DNA of 64,000 bases from Neptunomonas concharum (GCF_008630635.1 NZ_CP043869.1:3235001-3299000); one strand, 5' to 3'. Shown: positions 49,791 to 60,657, counted from the first letter of the stretch. Notes: generated by a model not told the origin, from the letters alone. A program made the numbers and translations.

Positions 49791-50306
49791 ATGACTAAAG
49801 CTTCTTCTTTTGAACGCGAAGACCTGTTGAAATGCGGGTATGGCGAAATGTTTGGACCCGGCAACGCTCGTCTGCCTGTCGGTAATATGTTGATGATGGA
49901 TCGCATCACCAGCATCAACTCAGATGGCGGCCAATTCGGCAAGGGTGAAATCATCGCTGAGCTCGATATCAATCCTGACCTCTGGTTTTTCGAATGCCAC
50001 TTTCCTACAGATCCGGTTATGCCCGGCTGTTTGGGCTTAGACGCTATGTGGCAAATTGTAGGCTTCTATTTGGGATGGCGGGGCAACAAAGGCCGCGGGC
50101 GTGCCTTAGGCTCGGGAGAAGTGAAATTCACAGGTCAGGTACTGCCTACAGCGAAAAAGGTTACCTACCATATAGAATTAAAACGAGTAATTGAGCGCAA
50201 GCTGGTAATGGGTATTGCCGACGGCACCGTGTCTGTTGATGGCCGAGAGATCTACACAGCAAAAGACCTCCGCGTTGGCCTGTTTACGTCAACAGACAAC
50301 TTCTAA
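49791..50306 (+). CDS. fabA: 3-hydroxydecanoyl-ACP dehydratase/isomerase FabA
   Basis: Dehydrates 3-hydroxydecanoyl-ACP and isomerises the product to the cis-3 form, the branch point for unsaturated fatty acids. Catalytic His70 (FFECHFP) and Asp84 (GLDAMWQ) are in their canonical places. At 171 residues it has normal length. A TATAAT at about 49739-49744 may be its -10 box. fabB follows. Confidence 0.97.
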   Translation: MTKASSFEREDLLKCGYGEMFGPGNARLPVGNMLMMDRITSINSDGGQFGKGEIIAELDINPDLWFFECHFPTDPVMPGCLGLDAMWQIVGFYLGWRGNKGRGRALGSGEVKFTGQVLPTAKKVTYHIELKRVIERKLVMGIADGTVSVDGREIYTAKDLRVGLFTSTDNF

Positions 50307-50314
50307 TCAGCTTT

Positions 50315-50361
50315 TTGCCCGCTCTTGTTTCACACCCTTACAGCACTAAGTTAGCGGGCAA
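50315..50361 (+). promoter_or_regulatory. Long-loop hairpin in the fabA-fabB gap
   Basis: A 9-bp perfect inverted repeat, TTGCCCGCT / AGCGGGCAA, encloses a 29-base loop just after fabA and 53 bases before fabB. There is no T run after it, so it looks more like an RNA-processing or stability element than a terminator. Confidence 0.45.
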
Positions 50362-50413
50362 TAACATTCATCAACGAATAATAAGAAAATCCTATTAACA
50401 GGAGACACAACAT

Positions 50414-51631
50414 ATGCGACGCGTTGTAGTGACAGGAATGGGAATCGTTTCCTGCCTAGGTAACGATAAAGAAACCGTCCTCGATTCTTTAAAAGAGGGA
50501 CGCTCTGGAATCAAATTTCAGGAAGAGTACAAAGAGTTAGGATTCCGTAGCCATGTCGCGGGCAGTATCGATATTGACTTGGATGAATTGATCGACCGCA
50601 AGCTCCGCCGCTTCATGGGGAATGCCGCGGCATACTCCTACCTTGCAATGGATCAGGCTATTAAAGATGCCAACCTGACAGAAGAGCAGGTCTCTAACGT
50701 ACGTACCGGCTTAATCGCAGGCTCCGGCGGCGCCTCATCTGCAGACATTGTAGAAAGTGCTGACATCCTTCGTGACAAAGGTGTTCGCCGTGTTGGCCCT
50801 TACCGCGTTACCCGCACGATGGGAAGTACCGTATCAGCTTGCTTAGCAACACCCTTTAAAATCAAAGGCATCAACTACTCCATCACATCAGCATGTGCCA
50901 CTAGCGCTCACTGTATTGGCAATGCGATGGAGCAAATCCAAATGGGCAAACAGGACATCGTCTTTGCAGGCGGCGGCGAAGAGCTACACTGGTCGCTAAC
51001 CGTTATGTTTGATGCAATGGGCGCACTGTCCAGCAAATACAACGACACACCAGAGAAAGCATCTCGCGCCTATGATGCCAACCGCGATGGTTTCGTGATT
51101 GCCGGCGGTGCAGGTATGTTGGTTTTAGAGGATCTAGAACACGCTAAAGCGCGCGGTGCAAAAATCTATGCCGAAGTTGTAGGCTACGGTGCCACTTCCG
51201 ACGGCTACGACATGGTAGCACCTTCTGGAGAAGGGGCTATGCGCTGCATGCAGCAAGCGATGAGTACCGTCGACGGCAATATTGACTATATCAACTCTCA
51301 TGGTACATCTACTCCTGCCGGCGACATTCAGGAACTGAAGGCGATGAAGCAAACATTTGGTAGCGACATGCCACCCGTTAGCTCCACTAAATCACTGACA
51401 GGTCACTCTTTGGGCGCTACCGGCGTACAAGAAGCGATCTACAGCCTGCTAATGATGGAGAATGACTTCATCTGCGCATCCGCAAACATTGATGAATTAG
51501 ATCCCGAAGCGGATGGCATGCCTGTTGTTCGTGAACGCATGGATGGTGTCAAACTGAACCGCGTAATGTCTAACAGCTTCGGTTTTGGTGGCACCAACTC
51601 AACCTTGGTATTCCAACGCTTTAACGGCTAG
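50414..51631 (+). CDS. fabB: 3-oxoacyl-ACP synthase I FabB
   Basis: Condensing enzyme that extends the cis-decenoyl intermediate from FabA. The active-site Cys161 is in [11 protein letters not shown]; the two histidines lie in [11 protein letters not shown] and [11 protein letters not shown]. At 405 residues it is full length. GGAG is upstream of the ATG. A shared transcript with fabA is likely. Confidence 0.97.
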   Translation: MRRVVVTGMGIVSCLGNDKETVLDSLKEGRSGIKFQEEYKELGFRSHVAGSIDIDLDELIDRKLRRFMGNAAAYSYLAMDQAIKDANLTEEQVSNVRTGLIAGSGGASSADIVESADILRDKGVRRVGPYRVTRTMGSTVSACLATPFKIKGINYSITSACATSAHCIGNAMEQIQMGKQDIVFAGGGEELHWSLTVMFDAMGALSSKYNDTPEKASRAYDANRDGFVIAGGAGMLVLEDLEHAKARGAKIYAEVVGYGATSDGYDMVAPSGEGAMRCMQQAMSTVDGNIDYINSHGTSTPAGDIQELKAMKQTFGSDMPPVSSTKSLTGHSLGATGVQEAIYSLLMMENDFICASANIDELDPEADGMPVVRERMDGVKLNRVMSNSFGFGGTNSTLVFQRFNG

Positions 51632-51666
51632 TCATTTAACAGGCGCTTTCTCACAAAACGCCCATT

Positions 51667-51702
51667 AAAAAAGGGACGGTATTTATTACAGTCCCTTTTT
51701 TT
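51667..51702. terminator. Terminator shared by fabB and plsC
   Basis: An 11-bp perfect stem (A run plus GGGAC / GTCCC plus T run) with a 13-base loop between two converging genes. Confidence 0.9.
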
Positions 51703-51720
51703 GTTACTTCAAAAACCGCT

Positions 51721-52470
51721 TTATTGCTGCTGAGCATCAAACTGATCTAACTGCCCCAACAGCCATTCCACTGACTCAGTATGCACCTCATCAACACTGC
51801 GACCTGCAGCCTCTACCGGCTTGCCAATACGTAGTTGAATGGTACCCGGGTGCTTAGCAAAACTTTTACCGGGCCAGTAATACCCAGCATTATGCGCAAT
51901 AGGTACAACCGGAACACCCGCACTGACCGCTAACATAGCACCACCTTTATTGAACTTCCCTCTTTCACTCACCGGTAGTCGTGTACCTTGGGGAAAAATT
52001 AATACAGGAATGCCATTCTCTAGTCGATCTTTTCCCTGAGAAAGCAGCTGCTTCAATGCACCTCGACGTTGACTGCGATCCAGTGCGATGGGTTCAAGCA
52101 GCTTCAAGGCCCAGCCGAAAAAAGGCAGTTTCAGTAGCTCCTGCTTTAAGACGACACACTGCGGCCTAATCAGCAACTGGAAGTAAATCGTCTCCCATTC
52201 ACTTTGATGGTTAGAGATAGCAACAAAAGCACCTTCTTTCGGAAGATTCTCTCGCCCCTCAATTTTCACATCCACACCACAACAAATGCGCAACCAAGCG
52301 ATGTAAAAGTAGTTGATCGTCGTTACAAACTTAAACCGCTGCCGAAAGGGCATCATAGGCGTCACGATCAAGCACAATAAGCTATAAATAATCGTAACCG
52401 GATAGAAGCCCGCATAATAAAATAACGCTCGAATATTTCCTAACAGACCTGCAGACTGATTTACACTCAT
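51721..52470 (-). CDS. plsC: 1-acylglycerol-3-phosphate acyltransferase (PlsC family)
   Basis: Acylates lysophosphatidic acid to phosphatidic acid at the inner membrane. It has an N-terminal membrane segment and the catalytic block NHQSEWE, with Glu in the place of the usual Asp of HX4D; I recall this in related proteobacterial acyltransferases. FPQGTR is the glycerol-phosphate-binding motif. At 249 residues it has normal length. It starts three bases after moaD. Confidence 0.9.
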   Translation of the reverse strand: MSVNQSAGLLGNIRALFYYAGFYPVTIIYSLLCLIVTPMMPFRQRFKFVTTINYFYIAWLRICCGVDVKIEGRENLPKEGAFVAISNHQSEWETIYFQLLIRPQCVVLKQELLKLPFFGWALKLLEPIALDRSQRRGALKQLLSQGKDRLENGIPVLIFPQGTRLPVSERGKFNKGGAMLAVSAGVPVVPIAHNAGYYWPGKSFAKHPGTIQLRIGKPVEAAGRSVDEVHTESVEWLLGQLDQFDAQQQ

Positions 52471-52473
52471 GGA

Positions 52474-52725
52474 TCAACCACCTGTAACCGGCGGGAAAAA
52501 GGCAACTTCATCCCCATCCTGTAATTCTGAACCACGATCAGCCATCTCTTGGTTAACCGCCACCAGCAAATTCTCAGTCTGAAGAACTTCGGACCAAATA
52601 GCGCCTCGGCTGGAAAGCAATGCTAGGAGAGCTGATACATTAGACAACTCCGCATCCCATGGAAGCTCTTCACGCTCTAATCCCAACCGCTCGCGCACTT
52701 GAGCAAAGTAGACTACCGTAATCAT
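52474..52725 (-). CDS. moaD: MoaD, molybdopterin synthase sulfur-carrier subunit
   Basis: 83-residue ubiquitin-like protein whose C-terminal Gly-Gly (FFPPVTGG) is thiocarboxylated and delivers sulfur to make the dithiolene. The ATG overlaps the moaC stop (ATGA). The partner MoaE, usually next, is not here. Confidence 0.93.
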   Translation of the reverse strand: MITVVYFAQVRERLGLEREELPWDAELSNVSALLALLSSRGAIWSEVLQTENLLVAVNQEMADRGSELQDGDEVAFFPPVTGG

Positions 52726-53207
52726 GACTCATCCTCCGCCAACCAATGGCCGCTTTTACCACCCTTTTTTTCTAGCAGCCTGATATCGGTAATCTGCATG
52801 CCTTTATCAACCGCTTTACACATATCATACAGGGTCAGCGCAGCCACCGATGCTGCTGTTAAAGCCTCCATCTCTACACCAGTTTGGCCCGCAAGACGAC
52901 ATAAGGTATTAATCCGAATCAACGATGCTTCTACATCCGGCTCCAACTCAACAGAAACCTTACTGAGCATTAACGGGTGACATAGTGGTATTAAGTCACT
53001 GGTACGCTTGGCGGCTTGTATACCTGCAATGCGAGCCACCGCCATCACATCACCTTTTCTATGACTACCCGACACAATCATCTGTAGCGTTTCTGGTTTC
53101 ATTTTGATACTGGCACAGGCGCGAGCTTCCCGGGTTGTTACCGCCTTTTCCGAGACATCCACCATATGGGCATGCCCTTGATCATCCAGATGCGTTAGCT
53201 GACTCAT
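52722..53207 (-). CDS. moaC: MoaC, cyclic pyranopterin monophosphate synthase
   Basis: Second enzyme of molybdenum cofactor synthesis, acting after MoaA. It shows LIPLCHPL and the signature [23 protein letters not shown]. At 161 residues it has normal length. It overlaps the upstream acyltransferase by four bases (ATGA). Confidence 0.96.
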   Translation of the reverse strand: MSQLTHLDDQGHAHMVDVSEKAVTTREARACASIKMKPETLQMIVSGSHRKGDVMAVARIAGIQAAKRTSDLIPLCHPLMLSKVSVELEPDVEASLIRINTLCRLAGQTGVEMEALTAASVAALTLYDMCKAVDKGMQITDIRLLEKKGGKSGHWLAEDES

Positions 53208-54319
53208 ATAATACCTTGCTGGTTTTTTACAGGATTAGCATACATTTGCCGCAGTATCTCGGCTTGCTGCTCATCAAGGCCATCAAAGCGCGCCTCAAAT
53301 TGCGCGATCTGCTCAGCCGTTGCCTTTTCCGTTTGTCCCGCCGCAATATAGTTCGAGGGATGTAGAAAATAGTTTTTATAGATCTGACGGTCCAATTCAT
53401 TAGCCAAAGACTCAGGGGTTTCAAAACTTTCGGTAATAACATCCCCAAAGTGAACATGCACAGCGCCTTTAAATCCTGTGATACCTTGCACAATACTTTC
53501 AATATCCTCGAACTGCCCTTTTTCATAAGAGCCAGAGGCCTGCAAAGAAGCAAGCTCTTTAGCTTTTGCCCGATCACAAGGGTCAAACTCATAAGAGATA
53601 GAAACGGGAACAATATTGAGCTTTTTAGAGATATCAGCAAAGCTACCCTGCTTTCTTTGGCTCATATAGAACATTTTCAAAATGGCGGGGTCAGTTTTGT
53701 CGTTACCGTCTTTGGCACGTCCTTCTCTTTGCGCAATCCAGACCGACTCTCCCTCTTCAATACTGTGATTAATATACGCTGACAACTGAGTTACAGCCGC
53801 CATGGTCTCACGAGGACCTTTGGTCGAGCGTTTTACAATAAAGCTTTTATTCAGACGCATTAAATCAGAGACGTAAGGCTTGCGCAGCAAGTTATCACCG
53901 ATGGCAATTCTGACTGTCGGTAATTTGCACTGATACCTGACCCAATTAACAAAAGCAGGGTCCATCGCAATATCTCGGTGATTCGATATGAACAGATACG
54001 CTTCATCCTCCTCCAGCTCTTCCATACCGCTGCAGGTCAACTTGGTTGTAGAGCGCGCGATCATTTTTGACATATAGCGTGCAACAGCAATTTGGAAGCC
54101 GTGCACACTATCGATATCACCAAACTCGCGCGCCATAGCAATACGAACAAAGGGTTGCACAATCCGCGATAGCCAGTTTGGCATGGAGGGAAACTTATAA
54201 CGAGTCACCGCCGAGACAAGCTCATCATCATGAAGCATATGCTGAAGAACAGCCTCCACTTCATGGTCATAATAGGGTCGAATCTCTTTAAATGGGTCTT
54301 GTTGCGCGTTCACGTCCAT
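53204..54319 (-). CDS. Glycerol-phosphate-type acyltransferase family protein
   Basis: 371-residue protein with a PlsC/PlsB-like acyltransferase domain: [14 protein letters not shown] (near 131-144) as the His-Asp catalytic block, with His to Asp one residue wider than the classic spacing, and [14 protein letters not shown] as the acceptor-binding block. It has no clear membrane anchor apart from a hydrophobic N-terminal stretch. The substrate is unknown, and it is too short for PlsB. It heads a coupled run with moaC, moaD and plsC. Confidence 0.78.
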   Translation of the reverse strand: MDVNAQQDPFKEIRPYYDHEVEAVLQHMLHDDELVSAVTRYKFPSMPNWLSRIVQPFVRIAMAREFGDIDSVHGFQIAVARYMSKMIARSTTKLTCSGMEELEEDEAYLFISNHRDIAMDPAFVNWVRYQCKLPTVRIAIGDNLLRKPYVSDLMRLNKSFIVKRSTKGPRETMAAVTQLSAYINHSIEEGESVWIAQREGRAKDGNDKTDPAILKMFYMSQRKQGSFADISKKLNIVPVSISYEFDPCDRAKAKELASLQASGSYEKGQFEDIESIVQGITGFKGAVHVHFGDVITESFETPESLANELDRQIYKNYFLHPSNYIAAGQTEKATAEQIAQFEARFDGLDEQQAEILRQMYANPVKNQQGII

Positions 54320-54384
54320 TAAGGTCTCTGGCCAAATAAGAAACTGGGGATTTTACCTGTTATTACCCGTTAAACCCAACCGAA

Positions 54385-55602
54385 TCACCCCAGCAACTCA
54401 GAAAAAGGGATAAAGCCCACTAAGTCGCCTAGCTGAATCTGTGTATCGGCCGGCACGACAGCAAGTCCGTGTGCCCAACTGGCGCTTGAAAGCACACCAG
54501 AACTTTGATTAGAAAACGGGACGGCTTGCCCATGCTCGATTCGTGCACGAAGATACTCTTGGCGCCCTCCTGAATGGGAGCGTTTGAACCCAGCAGGCAC
54601 TTGAAACATCAGCGGGGAAGTTACCTTTGAGCCTTGTAATGTCAGCAGAAAAGGGCGCGCTAAGATGCAAAAGGTGATGAGCGTAGACGCAGGGTTACCG
54701 GGCAACCCAAAGAAGGGGGTTGAAGCCACTTCACCGAACGCCAAAGGCTTACCGGGCTTGATCTTCAATCGCCACATAGATAAAGAGCCTAGAGCCTCGA
54801 CAGACGACTTAACGTGGTCCTCTTCGCCCACAGAGACGCCTCCCGTACTAATAATGCAGTCAGCTCTCTGAGCGGCTTTTTCCAATGCCTCACGTGTGTC
54901 TTCTGGGTTATCCGCTACTCGACCTATATCAACCACAGAAAAGCCCAGCTGCTGCAACAAAGCCGAAAGCACAAATCGATTGGAGTTGTAAATCTGTCCA
55001 GGCCCCAATGCCTTACCCGGCTCAACCAACTCATCCCCCGTCGACATCACTGCTACCGTCAAAGGTCGATAAACTAGGACGCTATCTAATCCAACCGAGG
55101 CAAGTACACCAACATCAGCTGGCTGAAGACGTCGGCCTTGCTCCAAAACTGCCTGACCTGCGCGAATATCTTGCCCTCGTGGGCGAATATTCTGTCCAGA
55201 GAAAACACCGTGCGGAACAACAACACGTCCACCGTCAAGCACGACATCTTCCTGCATCACGACGGCATCCGCGCCTTCAGGAATCTCAGCGCCGGTAAAA
55301 ATACGCGCAACAGTACCGGACAATAATGGGCCGGGCGCATGCCCTGCAGGTATGCGTTGGGAAATCACAAAAGAGGTGGGGTCTTCTGCGTTCAGGCTGC
55401 TACAAGCCACGGCATAGCCGTCCATACTACTGTTATCAGCAGGAGGAACATCAACTTTTGCCAGCGGCGATTCCGCCAATACTCTACCCACCGCTTTTTC
55501 TAGATAAACCACTTCGGTTTCAGGTTGAGTGACAACACTACGCAGCATCTCTGCCAACGCCTCTTCTACCGGAACCAAACCCGGTTGATCACATCCAGAC
55601 AC
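54385..55602 (-). CDS. moeA: MoeA molybdopterin molybdenumtransferase
   Basis: Inserts molybdate into adenylated molybdopterin. Domain order is normal: VDVPPADNSSMDGYAV near residue 55, RIFTGAEIPEGADAVVMQEDV, MSTGDEL, and SVGEEDHVK. At 405 residues it is complete. It lies 65 bases upstream of the acyltransferase-moaCD-plsC run on the same strand and is divergent from the SirB2-like gene. Confidence 0.95.
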   Translation of the reverse strand: MSGCDQPGLVPVEEALAEMLRSVVTQPETEVVYLEKAVGRVLAESPLAKVDVPPADNSSMDGYAVACSSLNAEDPTSFVISQRIPAGHAPGPLLSGTVARIFTGAEIPEGADAVVMQEDVVLDGGRVVVPHGVFSGQNIRPRGQDIRAGQAVLEQGRRLQPADVGVLASVGLDSVLVYRPLTVAVMSTGDELVEPGKALGPGQIYNSNRFVLSALLQQLGFSVVDIGRVADNPEDTREALEKAAQRADCIISTGGVSVGEEDHVKSSVEALGSLSMWRLKIKPGKPLAFGEVASTPFFGLPGNPASTLITFCILARPFLLTLQGSKVTSPLMFQVPAGFKRSHSGGRQEYLRARIEHGQAVPFSNQSSGVLSSASWAHGLAVVPADTQIQLGDLVGFIPFSELLG

Positions 55603-55707
55603 GCTATAACTCCTTACTTCATCAAAGCCTTACTCACTAAGGAGAGGCTTGCAGACATCCCGCGCACAAGGTCTAATAGACCTCCACTTTCCGATATGAG
55701 AGCTAAC

Positions 55708-56094
55708 ATGGCTGAGTTATATCCCATCTTTAAACACATTCATTTAACCAGTGTCGGCTTGAGCATTTTGTTCTTTCTCGTCCGCGGAGCTGGCATGTTG
55801 GCAAACGCTCGCTGGCTACAAAAAAAGCTGGTAAGAATTGCTCCACATATTATAGATACTATCCTGCTTGTCAGTGCCATTCTATTGACCATCAGCATTA
55901 GCCAATACCCTCTTCAAGAAAACTGGCTAACCGCTAAGGTCGTTGGCCTGATACTTTACATCGCCTTCGGAACTATCGCCTTAAAACGCGGAAAAACAAA
56001 AACAACCCGTGTGGCGGCATTCGCACTTGCTTTATTAACGCTTGCCTATATTGTCAGCGTTGCGATCACGCACAATGCGATGCCATGGGTGTAG
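55708..56094 (+). CDS. SirB2-like integral membrane protein
   Basis: About 129 residues with four hydrophobic helices: FKHIHLTSVGLSILFF, an internal RIAPHIIDTILLVSAI, and LALLTLAYIVSVAITH. The family (SirB) was named for a Salmonella invasion regulator, but its biochemical role is unknown. The ATG at 55708 has GAGAG upstream; an ATG four codons earlier is possible. Confidence 0.8.
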   Translation: MAELYPIFKHIHLTSVGLSILFFLVRGAGMLANARWLQKKLVRIAPHIIDTILLVSAILLTISISQYPLQENWLTAKVVGLILYIAFGTIALKRGKTKTTRVAAFALALLTLAYIVSVAITHNAMPWV

Positions 56095-56100
56095 CTAAGG

Positions 56101-57012
56101 CTATTCTTTTCGGTAGATCTCCCGCAACACAGCCGCCAGCTCGTTTCTCCATGGACGCTGGCGGATTCCAAATGTACTCAGCAATTTTTTACATTTCAAA
56201 ACCGACGAAGCAGGGCGTTCGACCTCAACATGCAGGGCTTTTGAAGGCACCGGCACGAGTTCCTCTGTTTTTAACGCTTCGTACTGCCTAGCACCCGCTA
56301 AAATCGCTTCGGTAAATCGATACCGGGTCGTCACTTCTGCCCCACAATAGTGATAAGTACCCCAAGAATCAGCCCCGCTATGCAACTGCTTAATCATCGC
56401 CAGAATCACACGGCCAACATCGGCTGCTGAGGTTGGACAGCCTCGGCGATCATCCGCCGCCTCAATAGCACAATCTGTGCGCGCCTTGTGCAACATCCGC
56501 AGTAAATAATTATCCCCACGGGCACTGAATATCCAGCTAACACGAAGAATAATATGACGAGGTTGATATTGACGAAGCAACTCCTCCCCCTGGCGCTTAC
56601 TCTCACCAAATACACCTAGCGGCGAGACCTCATCCTCTTCACTGTAACCGCTGGCATAATGCCCATCAAAAAGGTGATCCGTTGATAGGTGCACCACAGG
56701 AATAGATAAAGCACCACAGGCCTTCGCCAACTCACCAACCGCATTCCGATTCAGTGCAAAGCTCTTTTCATGCTCATGCTCAGCCGCATCCACCTTATTA
56801 AATGCTGCCGTATTGACGACAAAATCGGGCAAATACGTATCCAACGCCGCACTGATAGAATCAGGTGAGCACACGTCCATAGCATTTACATCCAGTGGAA
56901 TCATCTCAAAATGGGAATCAAGGCGACCTAAGGCAACCAGTTCATGAGCAACTTGCCCATGGCAACCCGTGACCAATACCTTGATAGGAGCAGGTTGTGT
57001 CCACTCAGTCAT
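56101..57012 (-). CDS. RmlD-like sugar-nucleotide reductase with Tyr-to-Phe change
   Basis: Extended short-chain dehydrogenase of the dTDP-4-dehydrorhamnose reductase/MAT2B type. NAD(P)-binding VTGCHGQVAHEL (14-25) and HLSTDHLFDG (108-117) are clear. The YxxxK catalytic motif reads F135-G-E-S-K139 (VFGESK), so the tyrosine is replaced by phenylalanine (codon TTT). No other rhamnose gene is nearby. It may be a weak enzyme, use another proton donor, or act as a binding protein. Confidence 0.84.
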   Translation of the reverse strand: MTEWTQPAPIKVLVTGCHGQVAHELVALGRLDSHFEMIPLDVNAMDVCSPDSISAALDTYLPDFVVNTAAFNKVDAAEHEHEKSFALNRNAVGELAKACGALSIPVVHLSTDHLFDGHYASGYSEEDEVSPLGVFGESKRQGEELLRQYQPRHIILRVSWIFSARGDNYLLRMLHKARTDCAIEAADDRRGCPTSAADVGRVILAMIKQLHSGADSWGTYHYCGAEVTTRYRFTEAILAGARQYEALKTEELVPVPSKALHVEVERPASSVLKCKKLLSTFGIRQRPWRNELAAVLREIYRKE

Positions 57013-57082
57013 GCAATAAAACACCTACATAAAAAACGTATTTCCTGAGTATAAAGGAAGTCTTAGTACAGCGACCAGATTA

Positions 57083-57109
57083 AAAAAGCCTCGCTAAACG
57101 AGGCTTTTA
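57083..57109 (-). terminator. ssb terminator
   Basis: A 10-bp stem (AAAAGCCTCG / CGAGGCTTTT) with a five-base loop and a T run on the minus strand, 25 bases after ssb. Confidence 0.9.
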
Positions 57110-57133
57110 AATTCAGAGAGCAATCAAGCTAAT

Positions 57134-57643
57134 TTAGAACGGAATATCGTCGTCAAAATCATCAAAGTTTGGAGCGGCCTGCGGTGCTTGCTGCGCGGGT
57201 GCTTGCTGCTGAGCCGGAGCTTGTTGTTGAGGCGCTCGCTGCTGCGGAGCTTGCTGTTGAGGCGCATAACCAGCATCTTGATTATACCCGGCGTCACTAC
57301 TACCACCTCGGCCACCTAGCATCTGCATTTCGCTAGCGACTATTTCGGTTGTATAACGATCTTGGCCACTTTGATCCTGCCATTTTCGCGTACGTAAGGA
57401 ACCTTCAACGTAGACTTGAGAGCCTTTTCTCAAGTATTCACCTGCAATTTCTGCCAACTTATTGAAGAAAACAACGCGATGCCATTCTGTTCGCTCTTGG
57501 TTCTGCCCTGTTTGTTTATCTTTCCATGTTTCACTGGTCGCCAGCGTAATATTGGTTACAGCATTACCTGATGGCATGTATCGCACTTCAGGATCACCAC
57601 CCATATTACCTACCAGAATCACTTTATTTACACCGCGTGCCAT
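57134..57643 (-). CDS. ssb: Single-stranded DNA-binding protein
   Basis: OB-fold protein ([22 protein letters not shown]) of 169 residues with a long Gln/Pro/Ala-rich linker made of near repeats of QQQAP and the acidic C-terminal tip DDDIPF that recruits partner proteins. The ATG at 57643 follows GGAG and matches relatives; an upstream in-frame extension is not convincing. Divergent from uvrA, a common pairing. Confidence 0.97.
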   Translation of the reverse strand: MARGVNKVILVGNMGGDPEVRYMPSGNAVTNITLATSETWKDKQTGQNQERTEWHRVVFFNKLAEIAGEYLRKGSQVYVEGSLRTRKWQDQSGQDRYTTEIVASEMQMLGGRGGSSDAGYNQDAGYAPQQQAPQQRAPQQQAPAQQQAPAQQAPQAAPNFDDFDDDIPF

Positions 57644-57765
57644 GCTTTTCTCCACCTCGTATCGCTTAATCAGGCTATTACTCAGCCGATTCTTTATTTG
57701 CGTAGAGCATAACATAGTCCGGTACTTTATAATCACCCCTTTTTGTTGGTCTCGCTGGAGTTAAC

Positions 57766-60591
57766 ATGGACACTATTCTGGTTCGCGGTGCGCGCACTCA
57801 CAACCTGAAAAATATTGATCTGGACATCCCAAGAGATAAGTTGGTGGTGATTACCGGGCTCTCAGGTTCAGGGAAGTCTTCCCTAGCATTTGACACACTC
57901 TATGCAGAGGGACAGCGTCGCTATGTTGAGTCACTCTCAACTTATGCCCGACAATTTTTGTCTATGATGGAAAAGCCCGATGTCGATCATATTGAAGGGC
58001 TATCCCCTGCTATCTCTATCGAGCAGAAATCCACATCCCACAACCCCAGATCCACCGTCGGTACTATCACCGAAGTATACGATTATCTGAGACTTCTTTT
58101 TGCACGCGCTGGGGAACCACGCTGCCCAGAGCATGATCTACCCTTAGCTGCTCAAACGGTTAGCCAGATGGTCGACCAGGTGCTTGCTTTAGAAGAGGGT
58201 TCGAAGCTCATGCTGTTAGCTCCTGTTATTCAGGGCCGCAAAGGTGAGCACTTACACACACTACATGATCTAAGAAAGCAGGGATTTGTTAGAGCGCGCA
58301 TCAATGGTATCGTAACAGATCTAGACACAGCACCTGAGCTGGACAAGAACAAAAAGCATACGATTGAAGCAGTTGTTGATCGCTTTAAAGTCCGTGATGA
58401 TCTGCAAATTCGTTTAGCAGAGTCTTTTGAAACAGCCCTTAATCTTACCGACGGCATTGCACGCATCGCATTTATGGATGGCGACCATGAAGATCTGATA
58501 TTTTCATCTCGGTTTGCCTGCCCCGTCTGCGGACATAGTATTCAAGAATTAGAGCCTCGACTCTTCTCTTTTAACAATCCACATGGTGCGTGTCCGAGCT
58601 GTGACGGCCTAGGCGTGAAACAGTTTTTTGACCCCAAAAAGGTGGTTCACGACCCTAGCCTGACGTTATCAGAAGGCGCTATTCGGGGATGGGATAGAAG
58701 GACACTCTACTACTTCCAACAACTCAAGGCCGTTGCCGAGCACTATGGCTTTGATATAGATACTCCCTTTGAAGCACTGGATAAGAAGCACCAACAAGCC
58801 ATTCTCAAAGGAACCGGGAAAGAGGCCATCGCTTTTAAATACCTGAATGATCGGGGTGACAGCATCACCAAGTCACACCCCTTTGAAGGCGTGCTGAACA
58901 ACTTGCAGCGGCGCTATAAAGAGACCGAGTCGGAGATGGTCCGCGAGGACTTAGCCAAGTACTTAAACATGCAGCCTTGCCCATCCTGTGACGGCACCCG
59001 TTTACGCCGCGATGCAAGGCATGTCTTTATCGACCAACACACACTGCCCGACTTGGTTCGCATGCCGATTGGTATAGGGCTTGAGTACTTTGAGAACCTC
59101 CAGCTAGCGGGAAAACAGGGGGAGATTGCTGAGAAAATCCTCAAAGAGATACGCTTACGCCTCTCGTTTCTCGTTAATGTAGGGCTCGACTACCTCTCAC
59201 TGGACCGCAAAGCCGATACACTCTCAGGCGGAGAAGCTCAACGTATACGACTTGCCAGCCAGATAGGTGCCGGTTTAGTAGGCGTTATGTACATACTTGA
59301 TGAACCCTCCATTGGCTTACACCAACGGGATAACGAAAGGCTCCTCCATACACTGATCCACCTTCGAGACCTTGGCAACACCGTGATTGTCGTCGAGCAT
59401 GATGAGGATGCCATTCGCCTTGCGGACTTCGTTGTCGATATCGGCCCTGGTGCCGGTGTTCATGGAGGCAGTGTTGTTGCTTATGGCACACCGTCCGAGG
59501 TCATGAACAACCCTGCTTCACTTACAGGACAATATTTATCAGGTAAGAAGCAGATTGCCATCCCTGCTACACGGCACATCGCCAAAGACAGCAAATTTTT
59601 AACCCTTAAGGGAGCTACCGGCAACAACCTTCAGGAAGCAACACTCAAGATTCCTGTTGGGGTCATGACCTGCGTTACTGGTGTTTCTGGCTCAGGCAAA
59701 TCGACCCTAATAAATAATACACTCTACCCTGTAGCAGCGACCGTGCTAAATAAAGCAACCACATTGGAAGCGGCTCCCTATGAAAGTATTGAAGGCCTAG
59801 AGCACTTTGACAAGGTCATCGATATCGATCAAAGCCCTATCGGTAGAACCCCACGCTCAAATCCAGCGACCTACACCGGCATATTCACTCCTATCCGTGA
59901 GCTTTTATCAGGCACACAAGAAGCCCGATCCCGAGGTTATAAACCTGGCCGGTTCAGTTTTAACGTGAAAGGCGGACGATGCGAAGCCTGTCAGGGCGAT
60001 GGTGTAATAAAAGTGGAGATGCACTTCCTTGCTGACATTTATGTGCCTTGCGATGTCTGTAAAGGGAAGCGATACAACCGTGAAACACTAGAGATCCAAT
60101 ATAAAGGGAAGAGTATTGATCAGATTCTCGATATGACGGTTGAAGATGCTAGGGCTTTTTTCGATGCCATTCCCGCACTCGCCCGACGCTTACAAACCCT
60201 GATTGATGTAGGCTTATCCTATATTCGACTTGGACAAGCAGCAACCACCCTCTCAGGAGGGGAAGCTCAAAGGGTCAAACTCGCCAAAGAGCTCTCCAAA
60301 CGCGACACAGGTAAAACGCTTTACATACTGGATGAACCAACCACTGGTCTGCATTTTCACGACATAGAGCAGCTAATGGCAGTACTCTCCAAGCTTCGAG
60401 ATCATGGCAATACAATAGTCGTGATTGAGCACAACCTCGATGTCATTAAAACCGCAGATTGGATTGTCGACTTGGGACCTGAAGGGGGCATTAAAGGGGG
60501 ATATATCATTGCAGAAGGAACCCCGGAAGAGGTAGCGCTGAACTCTGATTCCCATACGGGCCGATTCTTAAAACCTATGTTAGGGCTGTAA
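57766..60591 (+). CDS. uvrA: UvrA, excision nuclease ATPase subunit
   Basis: Damage-recognition ATPase of nucleotide excision repair. The 941 residues contain two ABC ATPase modules with Walker [10 protein letters not shown] (near 32) and GVSGSGKST (near 640), two zinc-binding Cys clusters (CPVCGH to [12 protein letters not shown] to CDVC) and two LSGGEAQR signatures. All canonical parts are present. Confidence 0.98.
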   Translation: MDTILVRGARTHNLKNIDLDIPRDKLVVITGLSGSGKSSLAFDTLYAEGQRRYVESLSTYARQFLSMMEKPDVDHIEGLSPAISIEQKSTSHNPRSTVGTITEVYDYLRLLFARAGEPRCPEHDLPLAAQTVSQMVDQVLALEEGSKLMLLAPVIQGRKGEHLHTLHDLRKQGFVRARINGIVTDLDTAPELDKNKKHTIEAVVDRFKVRDDLQIRLAESFETALNLTDGIARIAFMDGDHEDLIFSSRFACPVCGHSIQELEPRLFSFNNPHGACPSCDGLGVKQFFDPKKVVHDPSLTLSEGAIRGWDRRTLYYFQQLKAVAEHYGFDIDTPFEALDKKHQQAILKGTGKEAIAFKYLNDRGDSITKSHPFEGVLNNLQRRYKETESEMVREDLAKYLNMQPCPSCDGTRLRRDARHVFIDQHTLPDLVRMPIGIGLEYFENLQLAGKQGEIAEKILKEIRLRLSFLVNVGLDYLSLDRKADTLSGGEAQRIRLASQIGAGLVGVMYILDEPSIGLHQRDNERLLHTLIHLRDLGNTVIVVEHDEDAIRLADFVVDIGPGAGVHGGSVVAYGTPSEVMNNPASLTGQYLSGKKQIAIPATRHIAKDSKFLTLKGATGNNLQEATLKIPVGVMTCVTGVSGSGKSTLINNTLYPVAATVLNKATTLEAAPYESIEGLEHFDKVIDIDQSPIGRTPRSNPATYTGIFTPIRELLSGTQEARSRGYKPGRFSFNVKGGRCEACQGDGVIKVEMHFLADIYVPCDVCKGKRYNRETLEIQYKGKSIDQILDMTVEDARAFFDAIPALARRLQTLIDVGLSYIRLGQAATTLSGGEAQRVKLAKELSKRDTGKTLYILDEPTTGLHFHDIEQLMAVLSKLRDHGNTIVVIEHNLDVIKTADWIVDLGPEGGIKGGYIIAEGTPEEVALNSDSHTGRFLKPMLGL

Positions 60592-60630
60592 AGCCCTCTT
60601 GAGACTTAATCTTTATAGACCATACAAACA

Positions 60631-60657
60631 AAAAAACCCGGCATTGCCGGGTTTTTT
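60631..60657. terminator. Terminator between uvrA and rplQ
   Basis: A 12-bp perfect stem (A run plus CCCGGC / GCCGGG plus T run) with a three-base loop; it serves both converging units. Confidence 0.92.

Noticed and set aside
51721-52470. PlsC with Glu instead of Asp in the catalytic HX4D block
   Set aside because: I considered an inactive enzyme, but I recall HQSxWE-type blocks in related proteobacterial acyltransferases, so this is probably a normal variant.
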